From JACCXG01 sp963785755 (GTDB lineage: Bacteria; Acidobacteriota; Vicinamibacteria; Vicinamibacterales; 2-12-FULL-66-21), in NCBI GenBank assembly GCA_963785755.1, contig CAWAXG010000056.1, forward strand, positions 62,001-126,000: a stretch of 64,000 bases of DNA. The letters are read 5' to 3'. Under the pieces are notes generated by a model that was given only the letters and a program-made list of their open reading frames with translations, did not search any database and was not told the origin of the DNA. The position numbers and the translations under genes were made by a program. Positions 44,197 through 54,382 of the stretch are shown here, piece after piece. Position 1 is the first letter of the stretch, and the number at the start of each line of letters is the position of its first letter.

Positions 44197-47100
44197 TCAG
44201 CTGCCGTTGATCTGAATGAAGCGGACCGCCACGTTGTTCAGCTCATTCGACTCCGCGACACTCTGATCGCCATCGGCCACGACGAGCAGATAGAACGGGC
44301 CGGTCTGGTTCGCCGGCAGCGGCACGCTCGTCGAGCCGGGATGGGTGGCGTCGGTCGCCAGCGCGGGCACGTTGCGCACTGCGTTCAGTTGAATGTCCGA
44401 CGCATCCCACGTCGCATCGCTCGACAGGTAGAAGCGGACGTTCGAGGCGGCCGCGAGTCCACCGCCACCGTTGCGGACGGTCGCGTTGACGTTGATGGAC
44501 CCGCCAGCGACGCCAGCCGACGGAGCCGAGACGGTGAGGAAGACGAGATCCGGCCCGACCTGCACGATCGCGAAACGGGCGTTGTTCGTTTCCTGGGTCT
44601 CGACGACGGCGTCGCCGTCATCGGCGCTCGCGATCAGGATCCAGCTGCCCGGTGTGAGCTGCGGCAGCGTGACCGGGGTCGAGCCGGTGTTGGACTCGTT
44701 CGGCCCGAGAGCCGGGATCGGGCGGGACTGCCCCAGCCTGATGTCGGCGGCATCCAATACGTAGTTGGTCGACACGAAGAACGCCGTCGCCGAAGCGGGC
44801 GACGGGCCCGCGCCGACGTTGCGCGTCGTGTCGGTGATCGTGATCGTGGCGCCGGACGCCGCACGCGTCGGCACGGTCATCGCCGACACGCTCAGGTCCG
44901 GGCCGATCCGGATCAACACCGACTTCGCATTGTTGATCTCGTTCGCTTCTCCCACCGCAAGGCCCGCGTCTGCCTGGGCGAAGAGATAGTAGGTGCCGGA
45001 CGCGATGCCGCCCGGGATGTTCACAATCGTCGAGCCCCCGGAGGAAGCGGCGGGGACGAGGCCGGAAACAGGGCGCGCCTCCAGTGCCGCATCGCCGGCA
45101 TCAAGGAAGACGTTGCTCGAGAGGAAGAACCGCGTGGTGGAGGCCGTCGCCGCCGAAGCCCCCTGGTTCGAGGTCGTGTCGGATACGACGATCGCCGTGC
45201 CCGGTCCCGCGACGCTCGGCGCGGTGAACGTCGTCACCACCAGATCGGGTCCGATCGCGATCGTGGTGACTTTCGTGTTGTTGAACTCGTTCGTTTCCCA
45301 CAGCGTGCCAGGTGCGTCGGCCTTGGCGAACAGGTAGTAGGTGCCGGCACTCAGTGGCGTCGGAATCAGCAGCGGGGTGACCGACGTCGTCGCGGCGCCC
45401 GTGGCGAGCTCAGGCACCACGCGGCTGCCGATGAGCGGGTCGGCGGCGTCGAGGATCGCATTCGCGGACAGATAGAAGGCGGTCTGAGTCGGTGGAGCGG
45501 CCCCGAGACCCTGATTCCTGGTGGTGTCAGTCACGCTGATCGTGCTGCCCTCCGCGGCGGAGCGGGGCGTTTGCAGATCGGCGACCAGCATGTCCGGCGC
45601 GACGTCGTCGCTCACGATCGAGACGGTGCCGGACGCCGGGGAACCAAGAATGTAGCCGCTGCCGGAAGTGATCGTGACGATGACCGTCTCGTTGTTTTCG
45701 ACGACCGTGTCATCGACCGGCACGACCGGGACGGTCGCCGTCGCCGCTCCCGCCGGGATGATGACCGAGGCCGGAAGCGCCGTGTAGTCTGCGCTCGCCG
45801 TGGTGGTGCCGCCAATGAGATATTGCACGGTGAGGGCGCTCTGGGTGGCCGCGCCTCGACTGAACGTGAATGCGCCAGGAACCAGACCGGCCTCGAGCGC
45901 GGTTGGCGTGCTCGCGGTGACGGTCACTGACGGTGGCGCAGGCGGCGGAACGCATCCGGCCGGAACGTCATACGCCGGCACGACGCGATTCAGTCCATTG
46001 TCCGACGTGTCGGTGGCGCTGAGCCCCATGCCGCGCCCGGCAAACGATTCCCACAACCGGCAGTAGTTCTGACTGACGGGCGTGCCGGCGTTGCGGAGCG
46101 CATCGGCTTCGAGCATCGCGTCGCGCAGGTCGAGCATGGTCGGGGCCGGCGGTGAAAGCTTCAAGCCGTCGATGTAGAGCTGATGGGCCTCGTTGATCGC
46201 GGCGCTCTCGCTGCCGCGGACGAGGTCCGTTCTGAACCGCTCGCGGACGTCCCACAACGTGTTGACCCAGATCTCGCCGTTGTCGTGCACGCTGCAGAAC
46301 AGATTGAGCAGGCAGACCCAGTCGCCGTAGTGCTTGCCGTTCACGCCGCGCAGTCCGCCGGGGCGGGCGTAGTCCGCGAGCAGCGTGTCGCCGTTGATGC
46401 TGTAGGCGAAGAAGTCGCCGCCCCCTTCGCCGATCGCGCCGGCTTCATTGCCGGTCCAGGCCGTGTTCAGCCGCAGGCTGACGCCGTGGTGGAACTCGTG
46501 AACGATGATGTCGAGGTCGAGGTCGCCATCGAGATCGGCGGTCCCGTCGCCGTCGACGTCTTCGCCCCAGCAGCCGCTGCCGTCCCACAGGAACATGTTG
46601 ATCGTCGGGCTGCCGCCATCGGGCGCGTGCACGTAGTTCGCGTTGTTGCGTCCGGTCGCGCGCGCGTTCGCCTTCACCGGGTCGCCTCCCGCGCCGCCCC
46701 GACCGAAATTGTCCTGCTGGAAATTGCCGGCCCCTTCGTCGAATCCGAGGTCGTAGAAGAAGTCGTGCGCGTAGTTCAGCGCAAAGAACAACGACGTCTC
46801 TGCCGCGCCGGCCGAATTGAACGGGAAGTCGAAGGTCCACGCCGAGCCGTCGAACGTGCCCGACCCCGAGGGCTCCCCCGCGCTGCCGCGGAAGACGCGG
46901 ACGTTGTTGCCGTCGAGACGCCCGCTGTTACCGAGGACAGTGGCGGGATCGCGGAACGGACTGTTCAGACTCCGGAGCACGAGATTCGCCGGCGGCGGAC
47001 ACCCGGTGCCGTTGCCACCCTGGGGCATGGGATCCGGGAGCCGGGGATCGGCAGGCGACGACGTCTGGAGCACGCGGCCGAACCCTTCGGCATGCTGCAC

Positions 47101-47829
47101 GCGATTGCGGCGAATCAGGAGCTCGGCGTTCTGTGCGTCGATCAGGACGTCGTAGACCCCCGACTGTTCGGGTGCGGTAACCGCGACGTGCCAGGCCAGA
47201 TGCAGCACGCCATCGAGCGGCAGCCAGACAGGAGACGCGACGCTGGCCACGCCCTCGCCGGCGTGCGTGAGCGCCGCGGCGCGGGCATCGGCGGCCGCGA
47301 GCGACATCGTGTCGTCACGGCCATCGATTGACGCCGCGTTCGACGTGATGCGCGCCACCGTCCCGTCGGGCCGCAGGTGAATGCCCACTGCCGAATCGAA
47401 GACCGGATAGCCATCGACGACCTGTTTGAAGACGAGATGACGGACGCCGTTCGAGCGACTGACGTAGTCGCGATCGAGCGTCAGCGTCGCGAGGTCACGT
47501 GGATCGAGCCCGAGGCGGCGGGCGTTGCTGACGAGGAGTCCCCGGACGGCGGGGGCGTTACTGACGGTCGAGATCGCCAGCCCCGGATTGTCCAGCATGC
47601 GCACCGACCCGCTGTCGCGGTTGAAGCGCAGACGCCGCCGTTCAGCGGCCGCTCCGCGTGCGGACGGTTCAGCAGTCACTCGAGGGCTGACCGCCTCGCG
47701 GCGGTCGCGAATATCGAAATCTGGACGCGGTTGGGCCCCGCGCGATTGTGAAATCGCAATCTGGGACCCGGGCACACTAATGAGCCCAGCTGCCAGCACC
47801 GCCACGCACAGGCGTGTTCCCGCCGACAT
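44197..47829 (-). CDS. Secreted M36 (fungalysin) metallopeptidase with Calx-beta and four CARDB domains
   Basis: A 1210-residue exported zinc protease. A signal peptide (residues 1-29) is followed by a propeptide with FTP/PepSY-like content (about 80-250) and the M36 catalytic domain with HEFHH at 444-448 (zinc-binding H444 and H448, catalytic E445) and a downstream EGGGDFFAYS zinc-glutamate region. Next come one Calx-beta domain (about 650-760: ADYTALPASVIIPAG) and four CARDB-type Ig-like domains (about 765-1205), each with a TTRNQG/TTSNQG-type motif and a NEFNNTK/NEINNAK-type end. The C-terminal repeats probably serve surface attachment or substrate binding. It is a stand-alone gene. Confidence 0.93.
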   Translation of the reverse strand: MSAGTRLCVAVLAAGLISVPGSQIAISQSRGAQPRPDFDIRDRREAVSPRVTAEPSARGAAAERRRLRFNRDSGSVRMLDNPGLAISTVSNAPAVRGLLVSNARRLGLDPRDLATLTLDRDYVSRSNGVRHLVFKQVVDGYPVFDSAVGIHLRPDGTVARITSNAASIDGRDDTMSLAAADARAAALTHAGEGVASVASPVWLPLDGVLHLAWHVAVTAPEQSGVYDVLIDAQNAELLIRRNRVQHAEGFGRVLQTSSPADPRLPDPMPQGGNGTGCPPPANLVLRSLNSPFRDPATVLGNSGRLDGNNVRVFRGSAGEPSGSGTFDGSAWTFDFPFNSAGAAETSLFFALNYAHDFFYDLGFDEGAGNFQQDNFGRGGAGGDPVKANARATGRNNANYVHAPDGGSPTINMFLWDGSGCWGEDVDGDGTADLDGDLDLDIIVHEFHHGVSLRLNTAWTGNEAGAIGEGGGDFFAYSINGDTLLADYARPGGLRGVNGKHYGDWVCLLNLFCSVHDNGEIWVNTLWDVRERFRTDLVRGSESAAINEAHQLYIDGLKLSPPAPTMLDLRDAMLEADALRNAGTPVSQNYCRLWESFAGRGMGLSATDTSDNGLNRVVPAYDVPAGCVPPPAPPSVTVTASTPTALEAGLVPGAFTFSRGAATQSALTVQYLIGGTTTASADYTALPASVIIPAGAATATVPVVPVDDTVVENNETVIVTITSGSGYILGSPASGTVSIVSDDVAPDMLVADLQTPRSAAEGSTISVTDTTRNQGLGAAPPTQTAFYLSANAILDAADPLIGSRVVPELATGAATTSVTPLLIPTPLSAGTYYLFAKADAPGTLWETNEFNNTKVTTIAIGPDLVVTTFTAPSVAGPGTAIVVSDTTSNQGASAATASTTRFFLSSNVFLDAGDAALEARPVSGLVPAASSGGSTIVNIPGGIASGTYYLFAQADAGLAVGEANEINNAKSVLIRIGPDLSVSAMTVPTRAASGATITITDTTRNVGAGPSPASATAFFVSTNYVLDAADIRLGQSRPIPALGPNESNTGSTPVTLPQLTPGSWILIASADDGDAVVETQETNNARFAIVQVGPDLVFLTVSAPSAGVAGGSINVNATVRNGGGGLAAASNVRFYLSSDATWDASDIQLNAVRNVPALATDATHPGSTSVPLPANQTGPFYLLVVADGDQSVAESNELNNVAVRFIQINGS

Positions 47830-47968
47830 AGCAGGTCTCCTCGGAAGGGGGAAGCGCCTGCTGAGCTGCGAGTTTCAGGCCATGACGCCGGCGTCGGCGG
47901 GTCAATCACTTAGGCGGGATCCCCGCACATGTGTGCTAACGATTCCGGGTGGCCCACTACGTTTGTCG

Positions 47969-48045
47969 GTTCAAGGGTTCAAGGGTTCAGGGGTTCAGAA
48001 CCCCCGCACCCTTGCACCCCCTTGAACCGCTTGAACTCTTGAACC
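47969..48045. repeat. Inverted array of GGTTCAAG / CTTGAACC heptamer repeats
   Basis: From 47969 the sequence repeats GGTTCAAG, GGTTCAAG, GGTTCAGG, GGTTCAG; after a short C-rich centre it repeats CTTGAACC, CTTGAACT, CTTGAACC. The two halves form a long imperfect hairpin in the 461-base gap (47830-48290) between the M36 gene and clpC. A related array is at 63509. Outside it and the promoter at 48222-48250 nothing else is seen in the gap. Confidence 0.9.
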
Positions 48046-48221
48046 GAAAAGAAACGTGTCCCTCGTCGACGTCGTCGTACAGGCGGGTCCTCCTTGGTTG
48101 GTCGACTGCCCGATCCATCGCTGCGGATCAAAAGGGGTGCTTATCCCGGCGAGGGTTGAATCTCGGTGCAGGGTCGGTCGTCTAAACCTTGTAGAAAGGC
48201 GTATTTAGCCGCTGAAACCGA

Positions 48222-48250
48222 TTGGAGGATCGCCGCCTTTGCCGTATAAT
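48222..48250 (+). promoter_or_regulatory. Likely sigma-70 promoter of clpC
   Basis: TATAAT at 48245-48250 is a perfect -10 hexamer; TTGGAG at 48222-48227 is a weak -35 with a 17-base spacer. The -10 ends about 40 bases before the clpC ATG. No CtsR box (GGTCAAA repeats) or CIRCE element was seen nearby, so clpC control is not the Bacillus type. Confidence 0.7.
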
Positions 48251-48290
48251 GACAACAGGCGACGCCCCCTCCTCACGATAGGTACACCGG

Positions 48291-50730
48291 ATGTTCGAAC
48301 GTTACACGGAACGAGCGCGACGCGTCCTCTTCTTCGCGCGCTACGAGGCCAGCCAGCTGGGCAGCATCTCGATTGAAACCGAGCATCTGCTCCTTGGTCT
48401 CATCCGCGAAGGCAAGGGGCTCACGAGCCGCATCTTTGCCCGATCCCATCTGTCCCTCGAAAGCATCCGCAAGGAAATCGAGGGCCGCACCGTCTTCCGT
48501 GAGAAGGTCTCGACCTCGGTCGAAATCCCCTTCAGCGCCGAAACGAAGCGCGTGCTGCAGTTTGCGGCGGAAGAGGCCGACCGGCTGCTCCACAACTACA
48601 TCGGGACGGAGCACCTGCTCCTCGGCATTCTCAGGGAAGAGCGGTCCGTTGCGGCGACGATCCTCATGGAAAAGGGGATGCGCCTCAACACCGTCCGTGA
48701 AGACATCGTTGCCCTGCTGAACGAGAAGACCACGCTGACGCGGGTCAAGGAAACGCCGCTCCTGGCCGAGTTCTCGCGGGACTTGACCGAGGCGGCGATG
48801 AAGAACCAGCTCGATCCGCTGGTCGGCCGTCACCTCGAGGTCGAGCGCGTGCAGCAGGTGCTCTGCCGCCGCACGAAGAACAACGCCGTGCTCATCGGCG
48901 AGCCGGGCGTCGGCAAGACCGCCATCGTCGAGGGCCTCTCCCAGAAAATCGTCTACGGCGACGTGCCGCATTTCCTGGCCGACAAGCGCATTCTGGCGCT
49001 CGACATCTCGCTCATCGTCGCCGGCACCAAGTATCGCGGTCAGTTCGAGGAACGCCTCAAGGCGATCATGAAAGAACTGACCGAGAACCCGAACATCATC
49101 GTCTTCATCGACGAGCTCCATACGCTGGTCGGGGCGGGTTCGGCGGAAGGCTCGCTCGATGCCGCCAACATCCTGAAGCCGGCGCTGTCGCGCGGCGAGA
49201 TTCGCTGCATCGGCGCGACGACTCCGGCCGAGTACCCGGAAGTACATCGAGAAGGATCGCTCGCTCGAGCGGCGGTTCCAGGCGATCAAGGTCGATCCGC
49301 CGTCGGAAAAAGAAACGATCGAAGTCCTGAGCGGCGTGAAGGACCGGTACGAGGCCTTCCATCACGTCGAATACACCTTCGAGGCGATTGAAGCGGCGGT
49401 GTACCAGTCGAACCGCTACATCACCGATCGCTTCCTGCCTGACAAGGCGATCGATCTCATCGACGAGGCGGGCGCGCGCGCGAAGCTGCGCGAGGCCGGC
49501 TACAGCGAGGAGTTCGGCGAGATCAACCGGAGCATTCGCGTCGCCGTCGAGCAGATGGAGAACGCGGTCTCCGAGAAGAACTTCGAAAAGGCGCAGTTCT
49601 ACCGCGAGCAGGAAGTGCAGGCGCGTGAGAACCTGCAGTTCGTGCGCGAGCGGTTCGACGTGAAGTCCAGCTCGCGCCGCGTGGTCGTCGGCAAAGCGGA
49701 GATCGACGAGGTCGTGTCCAAGTGGACCGGCGTGCCGTTGACCTCGATCAACCAGGACGAAGGCGACAAGCTGCTGCGGATGGAAGACGAGCTGCACAAG
49801 CGCGTCATCTCGCAGGAGACGGCGATCTCCGCCCTGTCACGCGCCATCCGCCGTTCGCGCGCCGGGCTGAAGAACCCGAATCGTCCGGTCGGCAGCTTCG
49901 TGTTCCTCGGGCCGACCGGCGTCGGCAAGACCGAGCTCGCTCGCGCGCTGGCGAACTTCCTGTTCGGCAGCGATCACGCGCTCATCCGCTTCGACATGTC
50001 CGAGTACATGGAGAAGCACTCGGTGTCGAAGCTGATTGGCTCGCCGCCCGGATACGTCGGCCACGAAGAAGGCGGGCAGCTCACCGAGAAGGTGAAGCGC
50101 AATCCGTATTCGGTCGTGCTCCTCGACGAGATCGAGAAGGCGCACCCGGATCTGTTCAACATCCTGCTGCAGGTGTTCGAGGACGGCCATCTGACCGACG
50201 GCCTCGGCAACCGGGTGAACTTCAAGAACACCATCATCATCATGACGTCGAACATCGGCGCCCGCTTCATCCAGAAGAAGGCGTCGCTGGGGTTCCAGTC
50301 GAGTGACAGCCAGACCATCAGCCGCAGCGTCAACGACATGGTGCTGGGGGAAGTCCGCAAGACGTTCAACCCCGAGTTCATCAACCGCATCGACGAGATC
50401 ATCGTGTTCGAGGCGCTCTCGGACGACGATCTGCGGACGATTACCCGGCTGCTGGTGAAGCAGGTGAACGACAACCTGGTCGATCGCAAGATCCGGCTGG
50501 ATCTCGCTTCCGACGTCGTGGACTGGATCATCGAGCAGACCTGCAAGGACCGCTCGTATGGCGCCAGGCCGCTTCGCCGCGCCATTCAGCGCTACATCGA
50601 GGATCCGCTGTCCGAAGAGCTCATCCGTGGGCATCTGAAAGGCGGCGATATCGAGGTGTATCTCGATGCCGGCGCACTGGCCTATCGCGCCCTGGGACAC
50701 GCCGCGGCCGAGGGCCGGCGTCTGGCCTGA
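48291..50730 (+). pseudogene. clpC: ATP-dependent Clp protease ATP-binding subunit ClpC, one-base frameshift
   Basis: Hsp100 unfoldase. If one extra C in the CCC run at 49235-49237 is removed, the two frames join into about 812 residues with no loss: Clp N-repeats (residues 1-145), AAA1 with GEPGVGKTAIVEGL and FIDELHTLVGAG, a UVR/coiled-coil linker (EQMENAVSEKNFEKAQFYRE), AAA2 with GPTGVGKTELARALA and the LDEIEKAHPDLFNILLQVFE stretch, and the C-terminal domain. Read as given, the first frame ends at 49391 with 50 wrong residues, and the second resumes from the same point (RKYIEKDRSLERRFQ). The intact sequence on both sides favours an assembly error over a true null. Confidence 0.9.
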
Positions 50731-50930
50731 CCCGACCCCCGTTGCGGCGGCCAGGACCGGTCGCCGCGGCCGCTGGCCTGGCCCCGACGAAGTCCGACGG
50801 GTGGTCTCTCACGTCTAAAATCCAGTAGAATCATGGCTTGGCGCTGCACGGCCCTCCCGGCCCGTGCGGCGGCAGGCCCCAAAACACCGTTACCTTTGGG
50901 GCAAAGAACCCCGTGCTGATCTCCAGATCT

Positions 50931-53663
50931 ATGCGATTGCTTGTTTTGGCTGTTGCGGTCCTCGCGGCCGCGGCCGAGGTGCGCGCGCAGACGCCGCCCG
51001 CTCCGGCCCAGGGAGCGTCCGAGGCGGTCACGCTCCCGACCACCATCTGCGGCCTTCCTGTTGGCGCGCCCTCCACGCTGCCTCCCGCGGGAACCGGCCC
51101 TTACACCTACGCCATCCTCGCTTGCTTCGAGAAGCAGGGCGGCCAGCCGGTCGTCGATGCGCAGACCTACGTGTTTTACATGGAAATGCGGAACCGGGTC
51201 AGCAGCCCTGCCGAGAACCGCTGGGTTCCGTATACCGAGGACATGGAGCAGGCGATGCTCGGCGACTTCCGCCGGCTCTGGGCCACCAACTTCCTCGACG
51301 ACCTGAGTATCGAGGTTCGCGACGTCCGTTTCTCCAATGGGGTGATCGGCAAGGTCGTGGTCTACAACATGGAGGAGCGTCAGCGGGTCAAGATCGTCGA
51401 CTACATCGGCTCCGACAAGGTGGATCAATCGAAGATCGAGGAAGAGCTCCGCGATCGCGGCATCAAGATCAATCTCGACTCGTTCATCGATCCGGGCGTC
51501 ATCCGCCGGGTCACCGGCGTCGTCCGGGAGCTCTATGCGGAGAAGGGCTATCAGTTCGCCGAGGTGAAGCCCGAGGTCAAGTCTGTCGAGGGCGGGCCGA
51601 AACTGGTCCACGTGACGTTCAACATCAACGAAGGCCCGAAGGTCCGGATCCGCGAGGTCGAATTCCTCGGCAACCAGAAGGTGAGCGATCGCTCGCTCAA
51701 CCGGAAGATGAAGGAGAACAAGTCCAAGGGATTCCTCGGCTTCATCACCGGCGGCGGGACCTACAAGGAAGAGAAGTTCGGCGAGGATGCCGAGAAGGTG
51801 ATCGAGCACTACCGCAACGAGGGCTACATTGCGGCGCAGGTCGGCCAGCCCGAGTTGAAGATCATCGAAGACGAGGCGGATGGACGGACGCGATGGGTCC
51901 AGCTCCGCATCCCGATCACCGAAGGGAATCGCTACAAGATCGGCAACTTCACCTTCGAGGGGAACACGATCGTGAAGAGCGAGCCGCTGGCTGCGCTCTT
52001 CAAGGTCGAACAGGGTGAGACCTACAGCGAGAAGAAGGTCCGCAAGGGACTCGAGAAGGCGAAAGAGGTGTACGGCTCAATCGGCTACTACGAGTTCGTC
52101 GCCTACCCCGATCTGAAGCCGCGCGACCTGCCGCCGATGGGGCAGACGAACGGAAACGAACCCGCGGGTCCGTCTCAGCCAGGTCCCTCGGTTCAGGCCG
52201 CGAGCAGTCCGCCCATCGTCGACGTCACCATGCGCGTGACCGAGGGCAAGCAGTACTTCGTCAACCGCATCACGTTCAGCGGCAACACGACCACGCGGGA
52301 CAACGTCATCCGCCGCGAGATCCGGCTGCTCGAGGCGGGCGTCTTCAACACCGAAGCGCTGAAGTACAGCATCAAGCGGTTGAATCAGCTCGGATACTTC
52401 CGCAATATCGAAGGGGATGCGATTCAGGTCGAAAAGACGCCGGGCGCCGACAACAAGGTCGACATCGGTCTCAAGTTCGAGGAGCAGAACCGCAACCAGC
52501 TGACGTTCGGCGCCGGCGTCTCGCAGTTCGACGGGTTCTTCGGGCAGCTGGCGTTCCAGACCTCCAATTTCCTCGGCCGCGGCGAGACGTTCAGCATTTC
52601 GGCGCAGGCGGGCAACCGGGCCAAGAACTATCAGGTCGCCTTCACCGAGCCGTTCCTGTTCGATCGGCCGCAGACGGCCGGCATCGATCTGTTCATCCGT
52701 GAAATCCGCTACATCAACCAGTTCACGCAGGCGTCGAGGGGCGGCAACCTCGTGTACGGGTTCCAGACCGGCGACTTCTCGCGGATGTTCGTCAACTACA
52801 GCCTCGAGCAGGTCAAGGTGAAGGACCTGAACCCGCTCTACAACGACCCGATCGTCGTCGGGCGTAATCCATTCCTGCAGGATTCGCTGCTCATCGGGTT
52901 GGGCGGCCGCCGGACGATCAGCAAGATCGCGCCGAGCTGGGTGTTCAACACGGTCGATCAGCCGATCTTCCCGTCGAGCGGCACGCGGTACACCTTGTCG
53001 TTCGACTTCGCCGGAATCGGCGGCGACACGAACTTCACCAACCCGCGTGCCGAGGGCATCTGGTACTTCCCGCTCAATCGGCGGACGTCGCTCGGGTTCC
53101 GCGCCCAGGCCGAGTACATTCAGCCGTTCGGCAGCACGACCTACATTCCGATCTACGAGCGGCTCTACCTGGGCGGCGAGTACAGCATCCGCGGCTTCGA
53201 CATCCGTTCGGTGGGTCCGCGCGATCCGATTACCGGCATCGTGCTCGGCGGCAACAAGAGCCTGCTGTTCAACGCCGAATACCTGATCAACATCGCCGGA
53301 CCGGTCCGGCTCGTGCTGTTCGCCGATGCCGGTCAGGTTCGCAACGCGGGCCAGAACTTCGCCTGGACCGAACCGGTGATCGAGCGCACCGTGGAGGGGT
53401 CGCTGGTGGCGAACAGCATTCTCGATCCGTATTTCATCTTCAATCCAATCACCGTCGAGCCGGCCGTATCCAGTCGCTCGATTGGCGAGGCGGCCGCGTT
53501 CAAGAGTTCGATCGGCGCGGAGGTCCGTTTCTTCATGCCGGTCCTCAACGTGCCGTTCCGGTTGATCTTCGCGATGAATCCGAGCCGCTACGGCGTGTAC
53601 GACAACAATCTGCAGCCCGAGAAGAAATACAAATTCCGGTTCGCGGTCGGGACGACGTTCTGA
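50931..53663 (+). CDS. bamA: Outer membrane protein assembly factor BamA
   Basis: Core of the BAM complex that folds beta-barrels into the outer membrane. The 910-residue protein has a signal peptide (MRLLVLAVAVLAAAAEVRAQ), an extra N-terminal region of about 110 residues, POTRA repeats (GFLGFITGGGTYKEE and VEFLGNQKVSDR lie in POTRA2-3), a proline-rich insert between POTRA4 and 5 (PMGQTNGNEPAGPSQPGPSV), and the 16-strand Omp85 barrel with the signature RGFDIRSVGPRDPITG and final strand KYKFRFAVGTTF. I start at ATG 50931; the upstream frame is not signal-like. A TAGAAT at 50826 may be a -10. Confidence 0.94.
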   Translation: MRLLVLAVAVLAAAAEVRAQTPPAPAQGASEAVTLPTTICGLPVGAPSTLPPAGTGPYTYAILACFEKQGGQPVVDAQTYVFYMEMRNRVSSPAENRWVPYTEDMEQAMLGDFRRLWATNFLDDLSIEVRDVRFSNGVIGKVVVYNMEERQRVKIVDYIGSDKVDQSKIEEELRDRGIKINLDSFIDPGVIRRVTGVVRELYAEKGYQFAEVKPEVKSVEGGPKLVHVTFNINEGPKVRIREVEFLGNQKVSDRSLNRKMKENKSKGFLGFITGGGTYKEEKFGEDAEKVIEHYRNEGYIAAQVGQPELKIIEDEADGRTRWVQLRIPITEGNRYKIGNFTFEGNTIVKSEPLAALFKVEQGETYSEKKVRKGLEKAKEVYGSIGYYEFVAYPDLKPRDLPPMGQTNGNEPAGPSQPGPSVQAASSPPIVDVTMRVTEGKQYFVNRITFSGNTTTRDNVIRREIRLLEAGVFNTEALKYSIKRLNQLGYFRNIEGDAIQVEKTPGADNKVDIGLKFEEQNRNQLTFGAGVSQFDGFFGQLAFQTSNFLGRGETFSISAQAGNRAKNYQVAFTEPFLFDRPQTAGIDLFIREIRYINQFTQASRGGNLVYGFQTGDFSRMFVNYSLEQVKVKDLNPLYNDPIVVGRNPFLQDSLLIGLGGRRTISKIAPSWVFNTVDQPIFPSSGTRYTLSFDFAGIGGDTNFTNPRAEGIWYFPLNRRTSLGFRAQAEYIQPFGSTTYIPIYERLYLGGEYSIRGFDIRSVGPRDPITGIVLGGNKSLLFNAEYLINIAGPVRLVLFADAGQVRNAGQNFAWTEPVIERTVEGSLVANSILDPYFIFNPITVEPAVSSRSIGEAAAFKSSIGAEVRFFMPVLNVPFRLIFAMNPSRYGVYDNNLQPEKKYKFRFAVGTTF

Positions 53664-53703
53664 CGCCGTTGGATAATCCTCAATGATGAAAGGGACTCTC
53701 TAA

Positions 53704-54379
53704 ATGAAGCCGTTGAAGACGATGACAGTGATTGCCGCCCTGGGCGTTGTGCTCGCGGCGGGCCCGGCCTTCGCGCAGGCAAAGCCGCCGGCTGGAGGAC
53801 AGACTCCCGCGACGACGCCGGCCGCGCCGCAGCCCGCCGCGCCGGCCGCGCAGCAGCCCGCCGCGCCGGCGCGCACCCGCGGCGCCTCGCCCGTTCCCCG
53901 AAGGGGCGAAGATTGCCTACATCGATCTTCAGTTCATCGCATCCAATTCAGTCGAAGGGAAATCGGCGACGACGAAAATCCAGGAGTTCGCCAAGAAGAA
54001 GACTGCCGAGCTCGAGGGCAAGCAGAAGGCGCTCGAAGCGGCGCGCAGCAAGCTGCTGCAGGGCGGCACCGTGCTGAGCGATCAGGCGCGCAGCCAGATG
54101 GAAAAAGACATCGACAAGATGACGCGCGAGCTCCAGTACGCGCAGCAGGACGCGCAGTCGGAGCAGACGCAGCTGACCAACGAGCTGCAGACCGAGTTCC
54201 AGACCAAGCTCAATCCGATCATCGACCAGGTAGCCAAGGAGAAGGGTCTCCAGCTGGTGCTCAGCATCGCGGATTCGGGCGCCGTCTGGGCCGACACCGG
54301 CCTCAACATTTCGGCCGAGGTGATGAAGCGCCTCGACGCGAGCAAACCGGCCGCTGCGCCGCCGCCCGTGAAAAAGTAA
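53704..54379 (+). pseudogene. OmpH/Skp-family periplasmic chaperone, one-base frameshift
   Basis: The signal peptide (KTMTVIAALGVVLAAGPAFA) and a Pro/Ala linker are in the frame of ATG 53704; the Skp domain (EGAKIAYIDLQFIASNSVEG, then the long coiled coil TKIQEFAKKKTAELEGKQKA) is in the +1 frame. Removing one G or C near 53868-53875 joins them into about 224 residues. The gene lies just after bamA, the usual place for skp, and just before the fabZ-lpxA fusion. The intact coiled coil and C-terminus (LVLSIADSGAVWADTGLNIS) favour a base-call error. If real, the product would be a short Ala/Pro peptide only. Confidence 0.88.
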
Positions 54380-54382
54380 TTC

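Noticed and set aside
44341..45930. A 529-residue frame antisense to the M36 peptidase repeats
   Set aside because: Arg/Gly-rich shadow of the CARDB region.
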